Positions 27,836-36,490 of a stretch of DNA of 64,000 bases are shown here, one piece after another. This stretch comes from Chitinophaga pinensis DSM 2588 (GTDB lineage Bacteria; Bacteroidota; Bacteroidia; Chitinophagales; Chitinophagaceae): the NCBI RefSeq assembly GCF_000024005.1, contig NC_013132.1, positions 6,132,001 to 6,196,000 of the forward strand. Direction: 5' to 3'. Under the pieces are notes generated by a model. That model was not told the DNA's origin, did no database searches, and was given only the letters and a program-made list of their open reading frames with translations. Numbering within the stretch: the first letter of the stretch is position 1; the number at the start of each line of letters is the position of its first letter. Position numbers and translations under genes: made by a program.

Positions 27836-29959
27836 TTATCTTACAAATGCCGCCGCAACACCGCCATCTACGTTGATCACATTGCCGGTTGATTTGCCGA
27901 GCAAACCACCGGTAACAGCGAAGCAGGCGCTGGCAATATCTTCAGGAAGGATCACCTGGTTTAACAGGGTACGTTTCGCATAGTAACCCGGCAGTTCTTC
28001 CACCGTAATACCATACGCTTTCGCACGACCGGCAGCCCAGTCGCCTTCCCATATTTTACTATCTGCAATAACAGCATCCGGGTTGATCACATTCACGCGT
28101 ATACCGTCTTTACCCAGTTCTGCTGCATTCAGACGGCTCAGATGTAACTGAGCAGCTTTCGCAGAACCATAGCCTGCATTATTCGGACCACTCATCAATG
28201 CATTTTTGCTGACGATATTAATGACGTCTCCGCCAAGATCCTGTTTACGCATTACTTCCACGCCCTGCTGTGTTACCAGGAACTGACCTTTTACCAGTAC
28301 ATCATACAACAGATCCCAGTCTTTCTCCGTATGCGCCTCTAATGGTTTGGAAATCGACAAACCGGCACAATTCACCACCATATCAACGCCGCCGAATGCC
28401 AGGCTGGCCACCTCATAAGCCGCATGTATATCTGTCGCCTTTGTGACGTCCAGCACAGCCGTTGTAAAAACATCTGCTCCGTACTGTTTAGTAAATTCTT
28501 CTTTTGCAGATTGCAGTCGGCCGGCATCATTATCATTAATGATCACACATGCGCCTTCATCGGCAAATCTCTTTGCAATCGCCTTTCCGATACCACCTGC
28601 ACTACCGGTAATCAATGCGATACGACCAGACAATGCCTTCGGCTTTGGCATACGCTGTAACTTCGCCTCTTCCAGCAACCAGTATTCAATATCAAAAGCC
28701 TCCTGTCTGGGCAAAGCGGTATATTCAGAGATCGCCTCTGCGCCCTTCATGACGTTAATTGCATTGGTATAAAACTCCGCTGCCACCCTGGCTGTCTGTT
28801 TGTCTTTTGAGAAAGTAAACATACCAATGCCCGGATAAAGGATCACTACAGGGTTAGGATCACGTAAAGCCGGACTGTTCGGATGACGACAGGTGCTGTA
28901 ATAGTCGGTATACATCGCCCTGTAGGCGGCAAACAACGGTTCCAGCTGTTGCTTGACTGCCGCTACGTCTTCCAGCGAAGCCTGAGGATCTAATGGCAAT
29001 ACCAGCGGACTAATCTTCGTACGCAGGAAGTGATCCGGACAGCTGGTACCCAGTGGAGCCAATCTGTCGAGGTCTTTTGAATTGATAAATTCCAGTACGC
29101 GCGGATCATCCGTGAAATGTCCTACCATGCGTGTATGACCAGAGCAGAGTCCACGTAATACCGGCGCCAGTGCAGCTGCCTGTTTCTTACGCACTTCCGC
29201 ATCCGGAGCACTAATACGCGCACCGCCAAATACGGGTCCTTTTTTGCCATAATGTTCTTCCAGGTAAGCAGCACAACGCTCAATCACTTCCAGGGTATTG
29301 ATATAGCTTTCGTATGCGGTATCTCCCCAGGTAAACAGACCATGTGAACCCAGCATAATACCTCTGATACCTGGATTATCCTGCAGGCATTGCCTCAGTT
29401 GCAGACCAAGATCAAAACCCGGACGCTGCCAGGGTACCCAACCAATTGTACCACCAAATAACTCTTGCGTGATACGTTTACCATCCTTCGCTGCAGCAAT
29501 CGCGATAGCAGCATCAGGATGCAGGTGATCTATATGTTTGAACGGCAGAAAACCGTGTAATGGCGTATCAATAGAAGGTGCTTTTGAGCTCAGGTCAAAG
29601 ATGCAGTGATTGAACAGTTCCACCATCTCATCTTCATGCTCTATTCCCCTGTAGATGTTTTCGAGGCTATGCAGTCTGTCGACATATAAAGCAGCCAGGC
29701 CACTGCGTTTCAGTGTTCCGAGGTCTCCGCCGGAACCTTTTACCCACATGACTTCCGTTTGTTTACCAGTAAGCGGATCTCTGGCCATTACCTTACAGGA
29801 AGTATTACCGCCACCATAGTTCGTCAGCCTTAAATCGGCTCCCAGCAGGTTAGAACGGTAAATCAGCAGTGCTACTTCATCCCCCGCCAATGCTGCGGCC
29901 TTCTGTTCATCCCAGAGATAGCTTACGTGTTTGAAATTTGTTAAGGAAGAAACCGACAT
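27836..29959 (-). CDS. rhaEW: Bifunctional L-rhamnulose-1-phosphate aldolase / L-lactaldehyde dehydrogenase
   Basis: 707 residues in two domains. Residues about 15-400 form a class II aldolase/adducin-type domain (NYGGGNTSCKV, FLPFKHIDHLHPDA, GSHGLFTWGD carry the metal-binding His). Residues about 440-707 form a short-chain dehydrogenase with ITGSAGGIGKAIAKRF for NAD binding and the catalytic YGSAK. The aldolase splits L-rhamnulose-1-phosphate to DHAP and L-lactaldehyde; the dehydrogenase oxidises the aldehyde to L-lactate. The same fusion (RhaEW) is known in Bacillus. It lies directly downstream of rhaT. Confidence 0.93.
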   Translation of the reverse strand: MSVSSLTNFKHVSYLWDEQKAAALAGDEVALLIYRSNLLGADLRLTNYGGGNTSCKVMARDPLTGKQTEVMWVKGSGGDLGTLKRSGLAALYVDRLHSLENIYRGIEHEDEMVELFNHCIFDLSSKAPSIDTPLHGFLPFKHIDHLHPDAAIAIAAAKDGKRITQELFGGTIGWVPWQRPGFDLGLQLRQCLQDNPGIRGIMLGSHGLFTWGDTAYESYINTLEVIERCAAYLEEHYGKKGPVFGGARISAPDAEVRKKQAAALAPVLRGLCSGHTRMVGHFTDDPRVLEFINSKDLDRLAPLGTSCPDHFLRTKISPLVLPLDPQASLEDVAAVKQQLEPLFAAYRAMYTDYYSTCRHPNSPALRDPNPVVILYPGIGMFTFSKDKQTARVAAEFYTNAINVMKGAEAISEYTALPRQEAFDIEYWLLEEAKLQRMPKPKALSGRIALITGSAGGIGKAIAKRFADEGACVIINDNDAGRLQSAKEEFTKQYGADVFTTAVLDVTKATDIHAAYEVASLAFGGVDMVVNCAGLSISKPLEAHTEKDWDLLYDVLVKGQFLVTQQGVEVMRKQDLGGDVINIVSKNALMSGPNNAGYGSAKAAQLHLSRLNAAELGKDGIRVNVINPDAVIADSKIWEGDWAAGRAKAYGITVEELPGYYAKRTLLNQVILPEDIASACFAVTGGLLGKSTGNVINVDGGVAAAFVR

Positions 29960-30000
29960 ATATTCTTGTTTAAATGAATTACAATGATTCTCTTGCTGTA

Positions 30001-31053
30001 TCAGATAGAGTTACCATATCCGACCAGCATCACAGACAAAAAGATGGTCAATACACCTAGCAGTATTGTCCCAAATGTTTTACGGCTTACGCCTTTCCAC
30101 TCCTTCAGGGTTATGCCCCAGAGGCTGGATATCATGATAATGAACGCCATATGTAAGATCCAGGAACTGGCGCCATTCCCCAGTTTACTTTCACCCATAC
30201 CATAGAAGAAGAACTGGAAAAACCAGGTGGTACCTGCCAGGGCGGCAAAGAAGTAGTTGCCCGCCAGCGGAGTGTCTTTATTTACATAATCGCCGAAAGT
30301 CCTGTTTCGTACATTGAGGATCATACACCAGAACAGATTAGTCGTCAATCCCCCCCACAGCAATACCACAAAAATGACGTTGTTCTGAAACAGCGGATTA
30401 CTACCCTGCTCTATAGCAATAGCCGCCATTGGCTTACCTGCTTCTATCCCAAAATTGAAACAGGCGCTCAGCACACCCGAAACAGTGGCCACGATCAGCC
30501 CTTTACGCAGATTAAACTCCTTGATGCTTTGCTTTTTTGCTTCGTCAGACAGCTCCCGTTCTTTCATCACACCTGCAGCGCCACAAATCGCAATACCAAT
30601 CAGACATACGGCTACGCCGGATAAAACCAGTAGTCCGCCTGGACTCTGGATCATATTGGAAAAAGTATGTTCTGTATCATTTGTGAAAATATCCCGGTAT
30701 ACCGGTGGAATCAGTGACCCGAATGCCGAAGTATATCCTAATGCAACTGACATCCCCAGCGACATGCCGAGATAACGCATCGCCAGCCCAAAAGTCAGAC
30801 CACCAATACCCCACAATACACCCATAAAATACGTCCAGAAGAGCGTTGTTCCATCTGTCGCACCGATGATGCTCAGAAAGTCCGGCACAGTGATCCAGGC
30901 AGCCAGGAAAGGCACGATCAACCAGGAAAAGAAACCTCCAACGATCCAGTAACTTTCCCAGGACCAGTTTTTCACTTTTTTGAAAGGGATATAAAAACTG
31001 CCCGAGGCAAAACCTCCGATAAAATGAAAGAATACACCTAAAATAGCTTGCAT
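30001..31053 (-). CDS. rhaT: L-rhamnose/proton symporter
   Basis: About 350 residues with ten predicted transmembrane helices. The N-terminus MQAILGVFFHFIGGFASGSF and the pair GGFFSWLIVPFLAAW / RYLGMSLGMSVALGYTSAFG are characteristic of RhaT. The frame is open to 31116, but those extra residues are polar and the ATG at 31053 starts the first helix. It should import L-rhamnose with a proton across the inner membrane. It is the first gene of the nine-gene operon; the candidate promoter at 31090-31116 precedes it. Confidence 0.93.
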   Translation of the reverse strand: MQAILGVFFHFIGGFASGSFYIPFKKVKNWSWESYWIVGGFFSWLIVPFLAAWITVPDFLSIIGATDGTTLFWTYFMGVLWGIGGLTFGLAMRYLGMSLGMSVALGYTSAFGSLIPPVYRDIFTNDTEHTFSNMIQSPGGLLVLSGVAVCLIGIAICGAAGVMKERELSDEAKKQSIKEFNLRKGLIVATVSGVLSACFNFGIEAGKPMAAIAIEQGSNPLFQNNVIFVVLLWGGLTTNLFWCMILNVRNRTFGDYVNKDTPLAGNYFFAALAGTTWFFQFFFYGMGESKLGNGASSWILHMAFIIMISSLWGITLKEWKGVSRKTFGTILLGVLTIFLSVMLVGYGNSI

Positions 31054-31089
31054 AAATGTGGAATTGTTTGTTTTATTCGTGGAACCTTT

Positions 31090-31116
31090 CAAATTTAAAC
31101 AAACACCATGGGGCAA
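31090..31116 (-). promoter_or_regulatory. Candidate Bacteroidota-type promoter for the rhamnose operon
   Basis: On the minus strand TTG (31116-31114) and TAAATTTG (31097-31090), a perfect TAnnTTTG box, are separated by 16 bp, a little shorter than the usual spacing. The downstream box lies about 37 bp before the rhaT start. The motif match is seen; promoter function is inferred. Confidence 0.4.
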
Positions 31117-31150
31117 CTGTCCTACACACTCCTACTGGGCTAAAATTAGA

Positions 31151-31181
31151 AAAGGCCATCCGCACACAGCGGACAGCCTTT
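31151..31181 (-). terminator. Hairpin terminator after the unknown lipoprotein gene
   Basis: AAAGGC-CAT-CCGC pairs with GCGG-ACA-GCCTTT, and a T-rich tract follows on the minus strand. It lies 27 bp beyond the stop of the 31208-31822 gene and isolates it from the rhamnose operon. Arms resemble those at 2336-2368. Confidence 0.65.
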
Positions 31182-31207
31182 ATTTTCTCTGCATAAATAT
31201 CTTAATA

Positions 31208-31822
31208 TCAGTACGTTACTTTCACATCTGCAATTATGTAGTCAGTACTCAGTGCTTTCACTTTAATGATACCTTTCTTACCAAACCCATTCTGGAAGAA
31301 CACTACCAGCGGAAGGTCAGCTGTTGCAAAGGATTGATCATCAGTTTTTATAGTAAGCTTCTTGATAGTAGATGCGTGCATGATCGTATCAAAGGCACTC
31401 ACATCAAATGTATCTACTGGTACATAGTTACGCACCAGGGTAGTCAGCGTACCAGGTATTCTCAGATCAACGGTGGCATCATTTGCACTGGCAAAGAACA
31501 TAGAGTTTGCACCGAAGTTGTTGAAAAATACGTCAATGTATTTTCCCATGGTATCAGGAATCTCTTTATCCGGGTAGACTTTCCCTTTAAAAGAAGAGAA
31601 CGCACGACCATAACTTTCATTACCGGGAGTCAGGGAGAATTTCAGATCTGTAAAGGTTACTACACTATCAGCAGTCTTTCCGCCACCATTGGAGCCGGAT
31701 CCATTTCCAGGTGTAGACGTTGAATCACCCGGATTGTTTGTTCCACCGCCCACGCCGGATTCCTTGGTACAGGCAGCAAACGTAAGCGCTATAGCTGCAA
31801 TCAGCAGGAAGTATTTTCTCAT
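31208..31822 (-). CDS. Lipoprotein of unknown function
   Basis: 204 residues. The N-terminus MRKYFLLIAAIALTFAACTK has a clear lipobox (FAAC, Cys at residue 18), then a flexible Gly/Ser/Asn/Pro linker to about residue 50. The remaining 150 residues are predicted mostly beta with alternating hydrophobics (VDLRIPGTLTTLV, KKLTIKTDD, LPLVVFFQNGF), suggesting one beta-sandwich domain. No family was recognised. It appears monocistronic, with its own terminator, and should be anchored in the outer or inner membrane. Confidence 0.75.
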   Translation of the reverse strand: MRKYFLLIAAIALTFAACTKESGVGGGTNNPGDSTSTPGNGSGSNGGGKTADSVVTFTDLKFSLTPGNESYGRAFSSFKGKVYPDKEIPDTMGKYIDVFFNNFGANSMFFASANDATVDLRIPGTLTTLVRNYVPVDTFDVSAFDTIMHASTIKKLTIKTDDQSFATADLPLVVFFQNGFGKKGIIKVKALSTDYIIADVKVTY

Positions 31823-31866
31823 AGGATAGGATCAGTTATTTCCAGCAAAAATATAAAAAAATATAA

Positions 31867-33846
31867 TCAAGTGTACGCCGGTAAAATAACTGTGAAGGTA
31901 GCGCCCTCTTTTTCTGCTGATTCTGCGTAGATAATACCATGGTGAGCGATCACAATTTTCTGGCATAACGCAAGCCCGATACCGCTTCCCTCATATTCAC
32001 CTCTTCCGTGCAGTCGCTGGAAGATGACAAATATTTTGCGCGCATACGTTGGGGCGAAACCGATGCCGTTGTCCTTTACCCTTATTTCACAATAAGTTGT
32101 GCTGTTCTGTAACTGTGGATGTGCCGCTACCTCCTGAGGGTCCATCATCCGGGAACTGACAGTGATCACCGGCGGTTCATCTACCTTACTGAACTTCAAG
32201 GCATTACTTAACAGATTCTGGAATAACTGTGTCATGTGCAGCGGAATGGCATTCACCGTACAAAGTCCGTCGTATTCAACCCTGGCGCCTTTTTGCTGTA
32301 TTGTGACGTCTACATCGGCTACTACTTGCTCAAGTATCTGCCGCAGATCGACTTTTTCAAACAGATGATCCTGACGGGATACCCTGGAGAAAGCCAGCAG
32401 ATCCTGAATCAATGTGGTCATACGGGTAGCCGCATTCCGGATAATGCCCAGATTACGTACACCCGTTTCATTCAGTTCATTGGCATATTTATCCTGTAGC
32501 AGGGCGGAGAACATATTGATCTTACGCAACGGTTCCTGCAGGTCATGGCTGGCCACATACGCAAACTGCTCCAGGTTCTGATTCACAATATTCAGGTCGA
32601 TATTGGCCTTTTTCAGTTCATCTGTTCTCAGTTCCACCAACCTTTCCAGTTCCTGTTCATTATCGATCATCTGCTGACGCAACGCCTTCTCTTCCCGCAG
32701 ATCACGTGCAATACTGGCCCTTCCCTGAGAAACCCCCGTTACCGGATCGTATACAAGCATGGTAGTCGCCTGTACCGGTATGATTTCTCCTGTTTTGAAA
32801 TGACGATAAGATATTTCACCCGACCATTGTCCCCGGTTGAACAATTGCGCATTTACCTCTTTTTTCAGTCGTTCCTGTTCTTCCGGCATCAGGTAGTTGC
32901 TGTTATGGATCTTTGCCTCCTGTAAACTATCCAGTCCGACAAGTTTCAGACCGGCAGCATTGACATAAGAGACGTGTCCGTTTTCATCGGACAGACTCAC
33001 AAAATCACGGCTATTTTCCAATAAGGCAAGTAATTTCTGTTGCTCCTTCTTGGCTTCCAGTTCCGGACGAAGGTCACGCAAAGAAGCCCCGTGGCCAATA
33101 ATACTATTGTTTCTCGGGTCTCTGATAACGGTATAATCCGCGTGAAAGGGAATCGTTTCTTTGGTGAGATAATGCTTCAGATAAATAGTACCGGTCCATT
33201 TTCTGCCATTTTTCAATCCTGGGAGTACATCATTGCAGAAAGACTGATAATTTTCAACATTATACAGCTCTTTTTCTTCCAGTTGTGCAATGTCCAGGTC
33301 CATGGGAATGCCCAGCAATTTCCTGCCGGACGCATTCATATAAAACAGGCCGCCATCCATGTCAGAAGCGGCCATACAATCAGAACTACTTTCTACCAGG
33401 GAAAACAACATCGCCTGTCTTTCCCTGCTTTTACGCTGTTTTGTGATGTCCTGAGCGGTACCGGCAAAACGATACGCAACACCATTTTCGTTGAAATAAG
33501 CCTGTCCGATACACCGCAACCAGCGTAATTTATGATCTGCAGCGCCGATCGTACGGAATTCCGTATCGTACCGGCCTCCGTGTTCGTCAGAAAGGGCGCG
33601 GTTGACAGCATTCTGCACCAGCTCTTTATCCTCCGGATGAATATAGGCCATTACGTTATCAAACGATGTCACATTACCATCCGGAAATCCGTACAGTTCT
33701 CTGCAACGATCATCCCAAATCACATGCTTATTGATAGGATCCATGTCCCAGGTACCGAGCCCGGCAGACTGTAACGCAAAGCGCATCCACTCCTGATATT
33801 CACCCTGGTACGTAACCGGATCTACTTCCTTATCTCTTTGTTCCAT
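31867..33846 (-). CDS. Multi-PAS sensor histidine kinase
   Basis: About 659 residues from the ATG at 33846; the frame is open to 33894, but MEQRDKEVD gives a soluble start. Three PAS/PAC units are visible: WDMDPINKHVIWDDRCRELY with a PAC ending AGTAQDITKQ, then SDCMAASDMDGGLFYMNASG, then RDFVSLSDENGHVSYVNAAG. A coiled linker leads to the H-box FAYVASHDLQEPLRKINMFS and a HATPase domain with NLLSNALKFSK, DNGIGF and GSGIGLAL. There is no transmembrane segment, so it probably senses a cytoplasmic signal such as redox state or a ligand. No response regulator adjoins it, and no receiver domain is fused. Confidence 0.9.
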   Translation of the reverse strand: MEQRDKEVDPVTYQGEYQEWMRFALQSAGLGTWDMDPINKHVIWDDRCRELYGFPDGNVTSFDNVMAYIHPEDKELVQNAVNRALSDEHGGRYDTEFRTIGAADHKLRWLRCIGQAYFNENGVAYRFAGTAQDITKQRKSRERQAMLFSLVESSSDCMAASDMDGGLFYMNASGRKLLGIPMDLDIAQLEEKELYNVENYQSFCNDVLPGLKNGRKWTGTIYLKHYLTKETIPFHADYTVIRDPRNNSIIGHGASLRDLRPELEAKKEQQKLLALLENSRDFVSLSDENGHVSYVNAAGLKLVGLDSLQEAKIHNSNYLMPEEQERLKKEVNAQLFNRGQWSGEISYRHFKTGEIIPVQATTMLVYDPVTGVSQGRASIARDLREEKALRQQMIDNEQELERLVELRTDELKKANIDLNIVNQNLEQFAYVASHDLQEPLRKINMFSALLQDKYANELNETGVRNLGIIRNAATRMTTLIQDLLAFSRVSRQDHLFEKVDLRQILEQVVADVDVTIQQKGARVEYDGLCTVNAIPLHMTQLFQNLLSNALKFSKVDEPPVITVSSRMMDPQEVAAHPQLQNSTTYCEIRVKDNGIGFAPTYARKIFVIFQRLHGRGEYEGSGIGLALCQKIVIAHHGIIYAESAEKEGATFTVILPAYT

Positions 33847-33943
33847 TGCAGTATAAACAGACGAATTTAATTTGCTAATCCTGTAAAGGAACAATAATCG
33901 GCAATATCTGCCAATACTACGTAAATGTCAGGGGATATTTTAT

Positions 33944-34969
33944 TTAAACTTTTCTGGGTTCCAGCTCAAAGATCTCTGCCAGCAGCTCATATGACCGGAA
34001 ACGATCTTCCGCATGTTCTGCCATGGTAGCCGCCACAATCTCATCCACATTGTAATCTGCTGCCAGTTTTAACATACGTTCTTTCACCTGTTCCGGCGTA
34101 CCCGCTATCATACGGCCTCTGTTAGCCATGACACGCTGCCATTCCATATCACTGTATTCATAGTCTCTCACTTCTTCATAAGATGGAAACTCGTCGAACC
34201 TACCTTTTTCAAAACTCAGTAAACGATAATCCATCATCGCCTGTAATTCATCTGCCTTTTCCTGGGTATCTGCACAGAAAACAAAGATGCCTACACTGGC
34301 GGCCGGTTCCTGTAAAAACTGGGAGGCTTTAAATCTTTCCCGATAATTCCTGACTGCCTGTGGTCCACCTACGGGATAAATAAAGTGTGCAAAAGACAAT
34401 GCCCAACCCTGCCGTGCAGCCAGTAAACCACTTTCTCCGCTGGATGTCAGCATCCACAGTTCCGGAGCTGTTTCAATATGAGGAATAGCCATTACTTTCT
34501 CGTGAACCGTACCTGCTTCCCTGGAATCGGATAAATATCCTTCAAGGTCGTTAATCTGCTGTACGAAGTCCCTTGGTTCGAAAGTGTTGGAAGGATTCAG
34601 TACATGTGCTGTCAGACGGTCTCCTCCTGGTGCCCGACCGATCCCCAAATCGATACGTCCCGGATATAAGGCCTCCAGCAGACGGAAATTCTCCGCCACT
34701 TTAAGGGTACTATGATTCGGCAGCATCACCCCTCCTGACCCCAGGCGGATATGTTTGGTAGCTGCCGCCAGTCTGGCAATTAATATTTCAGGTGATGCAC
34801 CTGCGAGAGAACGCGTATTATGATGTTCTGAAAGCCAGTAACGGGTAAAACCCAGACGGTCTGCCATCTGGGCTAACTGAATGCTTTCCTGTAATGCTTC
34901 CACTGCATTGCTGCCCCTTCTGATGGGCGATTGATCCAATACACTGATTCTTAATTTGCTGTCGGCCAT
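33944..34969 (-). CDS. LLM-class flavin-dependent oxidoreductase
   Basis: 341 residues of a luciferase-like TIM barrel: the N-terminal LRISVLDQSPIRRG, then YWLSEHHNTRSLAGASPEIL, RLGSGGVMLPNHSTLKVAE and IDLGIGRAPGGDR are the hallmarks of the LLM subgroup annotated in many genomes as MsnO8-like. Such enzymes use FMNH2 or F420-type cofactors to oxidise small substrates; this one should use reduced flavin. The substrate is not predictable. It is a single gene flanked by the histidine kinase and the PepSY-like operon. Confidence 0.9.
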   Translation of the reverse strand: MADSKLRISVLDQSPIRRGSNAVEALQESIQLAQMADRLGFTRYWLSEHHNTRSLAGASPEILIARLAAATKHIRLGSGGVMLPNHSTLKVAENFRLLEALYPGRIDLGIGRAPGGDRLTAHVLNPSNTFEPRDFVQQINDLEGYLSDSREAGTVHEKVMAIPHIETAPELWMLTSSGESGLLAARQGWALSFAHFIYPVGGPQAVRNYRERFKASQFLQEPAASVGIFVFCADTQEKADELQAMMDYRLLSFEKGRFDEFPSYEEVRDYEYSDMEWQRVMANRGRMIAGTPEQVKERMLKLAADYNVDEIVAATMAEHAEDRFRSYELLAEIFELEPRKV

Positions 34970-35093
34970 GAATTCGTCTTTTTAGAATGATTGTTCCAAA
35001 ATTACGAAAGAATTGTGAAAGAAAAGGAAGAATTGGCTGTTTTAAGCAGAAAGAAGAGGCAGGCAATGGGGAGCAGAACAGCTATTTCTTGCG

Positions 35094-35549
35094 CTAGTCA
35101 CGCTTCTCGGAGATAATTTTACCAGCAGGGTCTATTACAAGGTCCCATTCCTCACCAGTATTGTTTTTTACCTCAATTTTGTAAGTCACAGTGCCCGCCT
35201 CACGCTTTTTAGCCTCCGTTAACCGGGTTCCGGGATGTTCAGATATGGCGGCGGCACGTACTGCCTGCGGAACGGCGGATGTATCCATTTCCTCTTCGTA
35301 AAAGATCACCGCACCCTTCGTATCGTATTTGATCTCATAATCACGGTGCGCTACCTCAAATTCCACTTTATAGTACCCGTTTTTATGCTTCCATTCCACA
35401 TCTTCAGCATTACGGAATTTTGTCTGAAAATTGTTGAGTATCACTGAAGGCACCTCCCTCGACGACAGCTTCTGTGCAGATACCGATACGGTGCTAAGAG
35501 TCAACATTGCTACGCCTATTACTAATAATCTGTTCTTCATGCTTTTCAT
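35094..35549 (-). CDS. PepSY-like periplasmic protein
   Basis: 151 residues with a signal peptide ending VSVSAQ. Two repeats of the PepSY-like (DUF2874) pattern can be traced: VPSVILNNFQTKFRNAEDVEWKH-type residues 33-60 with YKVEFEVAHRDYEIKYD, and VRAAAISEHPGTRLTEAKK followed by YKIEVKNNTGEEWDLVID. Related periplasmic proteins are often found beside two-component systems in Bacteroidota. It is the last gene of a four-gene minus-strand unit with a response regulator, histidine kinase and an outer-membrane protein, and may act as an inhibitor or sensor accessory (inference). Confidence 0.85.
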   Translation of the reverse strand: MKSMKNRLLVIGVAMLTLSTVSVSAQKLSSREVPSVILNNFQTKFRNAEDVEWKHKNGYYKVEFEVAHRDYEIKYDTKGAVIFYEEEMDTSAVPQAVRAAAISEHPGTRLTEAKKREAGTVTYKIEVKNNTGEEWDLVIDPAGKIISEKRD

Positions 35550-35625
35550 TTTATTGTTATTTCAATGATAATATTGATTGATAAAACAAAGTTGCCACCT
35601 GAAACCGGAAAGAATCTGGAATTGA

Positions 35626-36420
35626 CTATAATTTTATCTCCAGACTTCCCTGAATATTCATTCCTTCCTGTGTTCTTTTTGCGGGAATAGCCGCCGCCAG
35701 ACAAATATCTGTATGCCTGGTCAGTGCCATTTTCAGCTGCGGATAGATCTCCGGGATAGCTTCTTTTCCGCTTTTATAGACGTATTCTACACCTATAAAC
35801 TGACGCTTTGCCACTTGCCAGTGAATACTGATATCGCCGTGTAAAACAGGCTTTAAGGCGGTACCAGGCTTTACTTCCCACTCCGGTCCTGTATACAACA
35901 TGGTGTGTATACGTTTGCCCCAGCGTCTGGCCGCTACAAAAGCCGCCGTTTCGGAATAACCTTTAATCAGGTGACTACCCTTTTTCATCGATGTAAAAGA
36001 ATGAAAATGACTTTCATGGATCAGCGCAAGGGCCATTGTAGTCCTGGCCCGCTGAATAGTTGAAAAGGTATATTGCAACCCCAGTTTAAGTCCTTCAATT
36101 TTGTTGTGCGGGAGATCTGCGCCCGCATTATAGCCCGACTTCGGACCATATACACTCAGTGGTACGGCCAGCTCCATACCGAGTCTTTGTGAAAAAGTAT
36201 GCTCATATTCCAGTTCAACACTTACCGCATTATAACGCTGTTGCAGATCAATATCAAAATCAATCTCCAGCTGTCTGTCTCCTTTACGCGCATTGAGGTC
36301 CTGTATCAGATCTACCTGCAATGGCTCTACATGTTTGATATTTTGCCTGACGGATGACTGGGCGCTGATAGTGATGGTATACATGATTAATAACTGGAAT
36401 AGTATTGCTCTCTTCATCAT
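35626..36420 (-). CDS. Outer-membrane beta-barrel-like protein of unknown function
   Basis: 264 residues with a signal peptide (MYTITISAQ). The mature start HVEPLQVDLIQDLNARKGDR is distinctive, followed by alternating strands (LEIDFDIDLQQRYNAVSVELEYEHTF-type, LEGLKLGLQYTFS, FIGVEYVYKS) and a final strand GSLEIKL, consistent with a 10-14-stranded outer-membrane barrel. It resembles a family found beside PepSY-like and two-component genes in Bacteroidota, but I cannot name a function. It starts 71 bp downstream of the histidine kinase stop. Confidence 0.75.
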   Translation of the reverse strand: MMKRAILFQLLIMYTITISAQSSVRQNIKHVEPLQVDLIQDLNARKGDRQLEIDFDIDLQQRYNAVSVELEYEHTFSQRLGMELAVPLSVYGPKSGYNAGADLPHNKIEGLKLGLQYTFSTIQRARTTMALALIHESHFHSFTSMKKGSHLIKGYSETAAFVAARRWGKRIHTMLYTGPEWEVKPGTALKPVLHGDISIHWQVAKRQFIGVEYVYKSGKEAIPEIYPQLKMALTRHTDICLAAAIPAKRTQEGMNIQGSLEIKL

Positions 36421-36490
36421 CGTAGTAATTTGTTACGATGACAAGATTAGGACCCGAAACCGGAAGAATCCGGGAATAACAGCTGACTAA

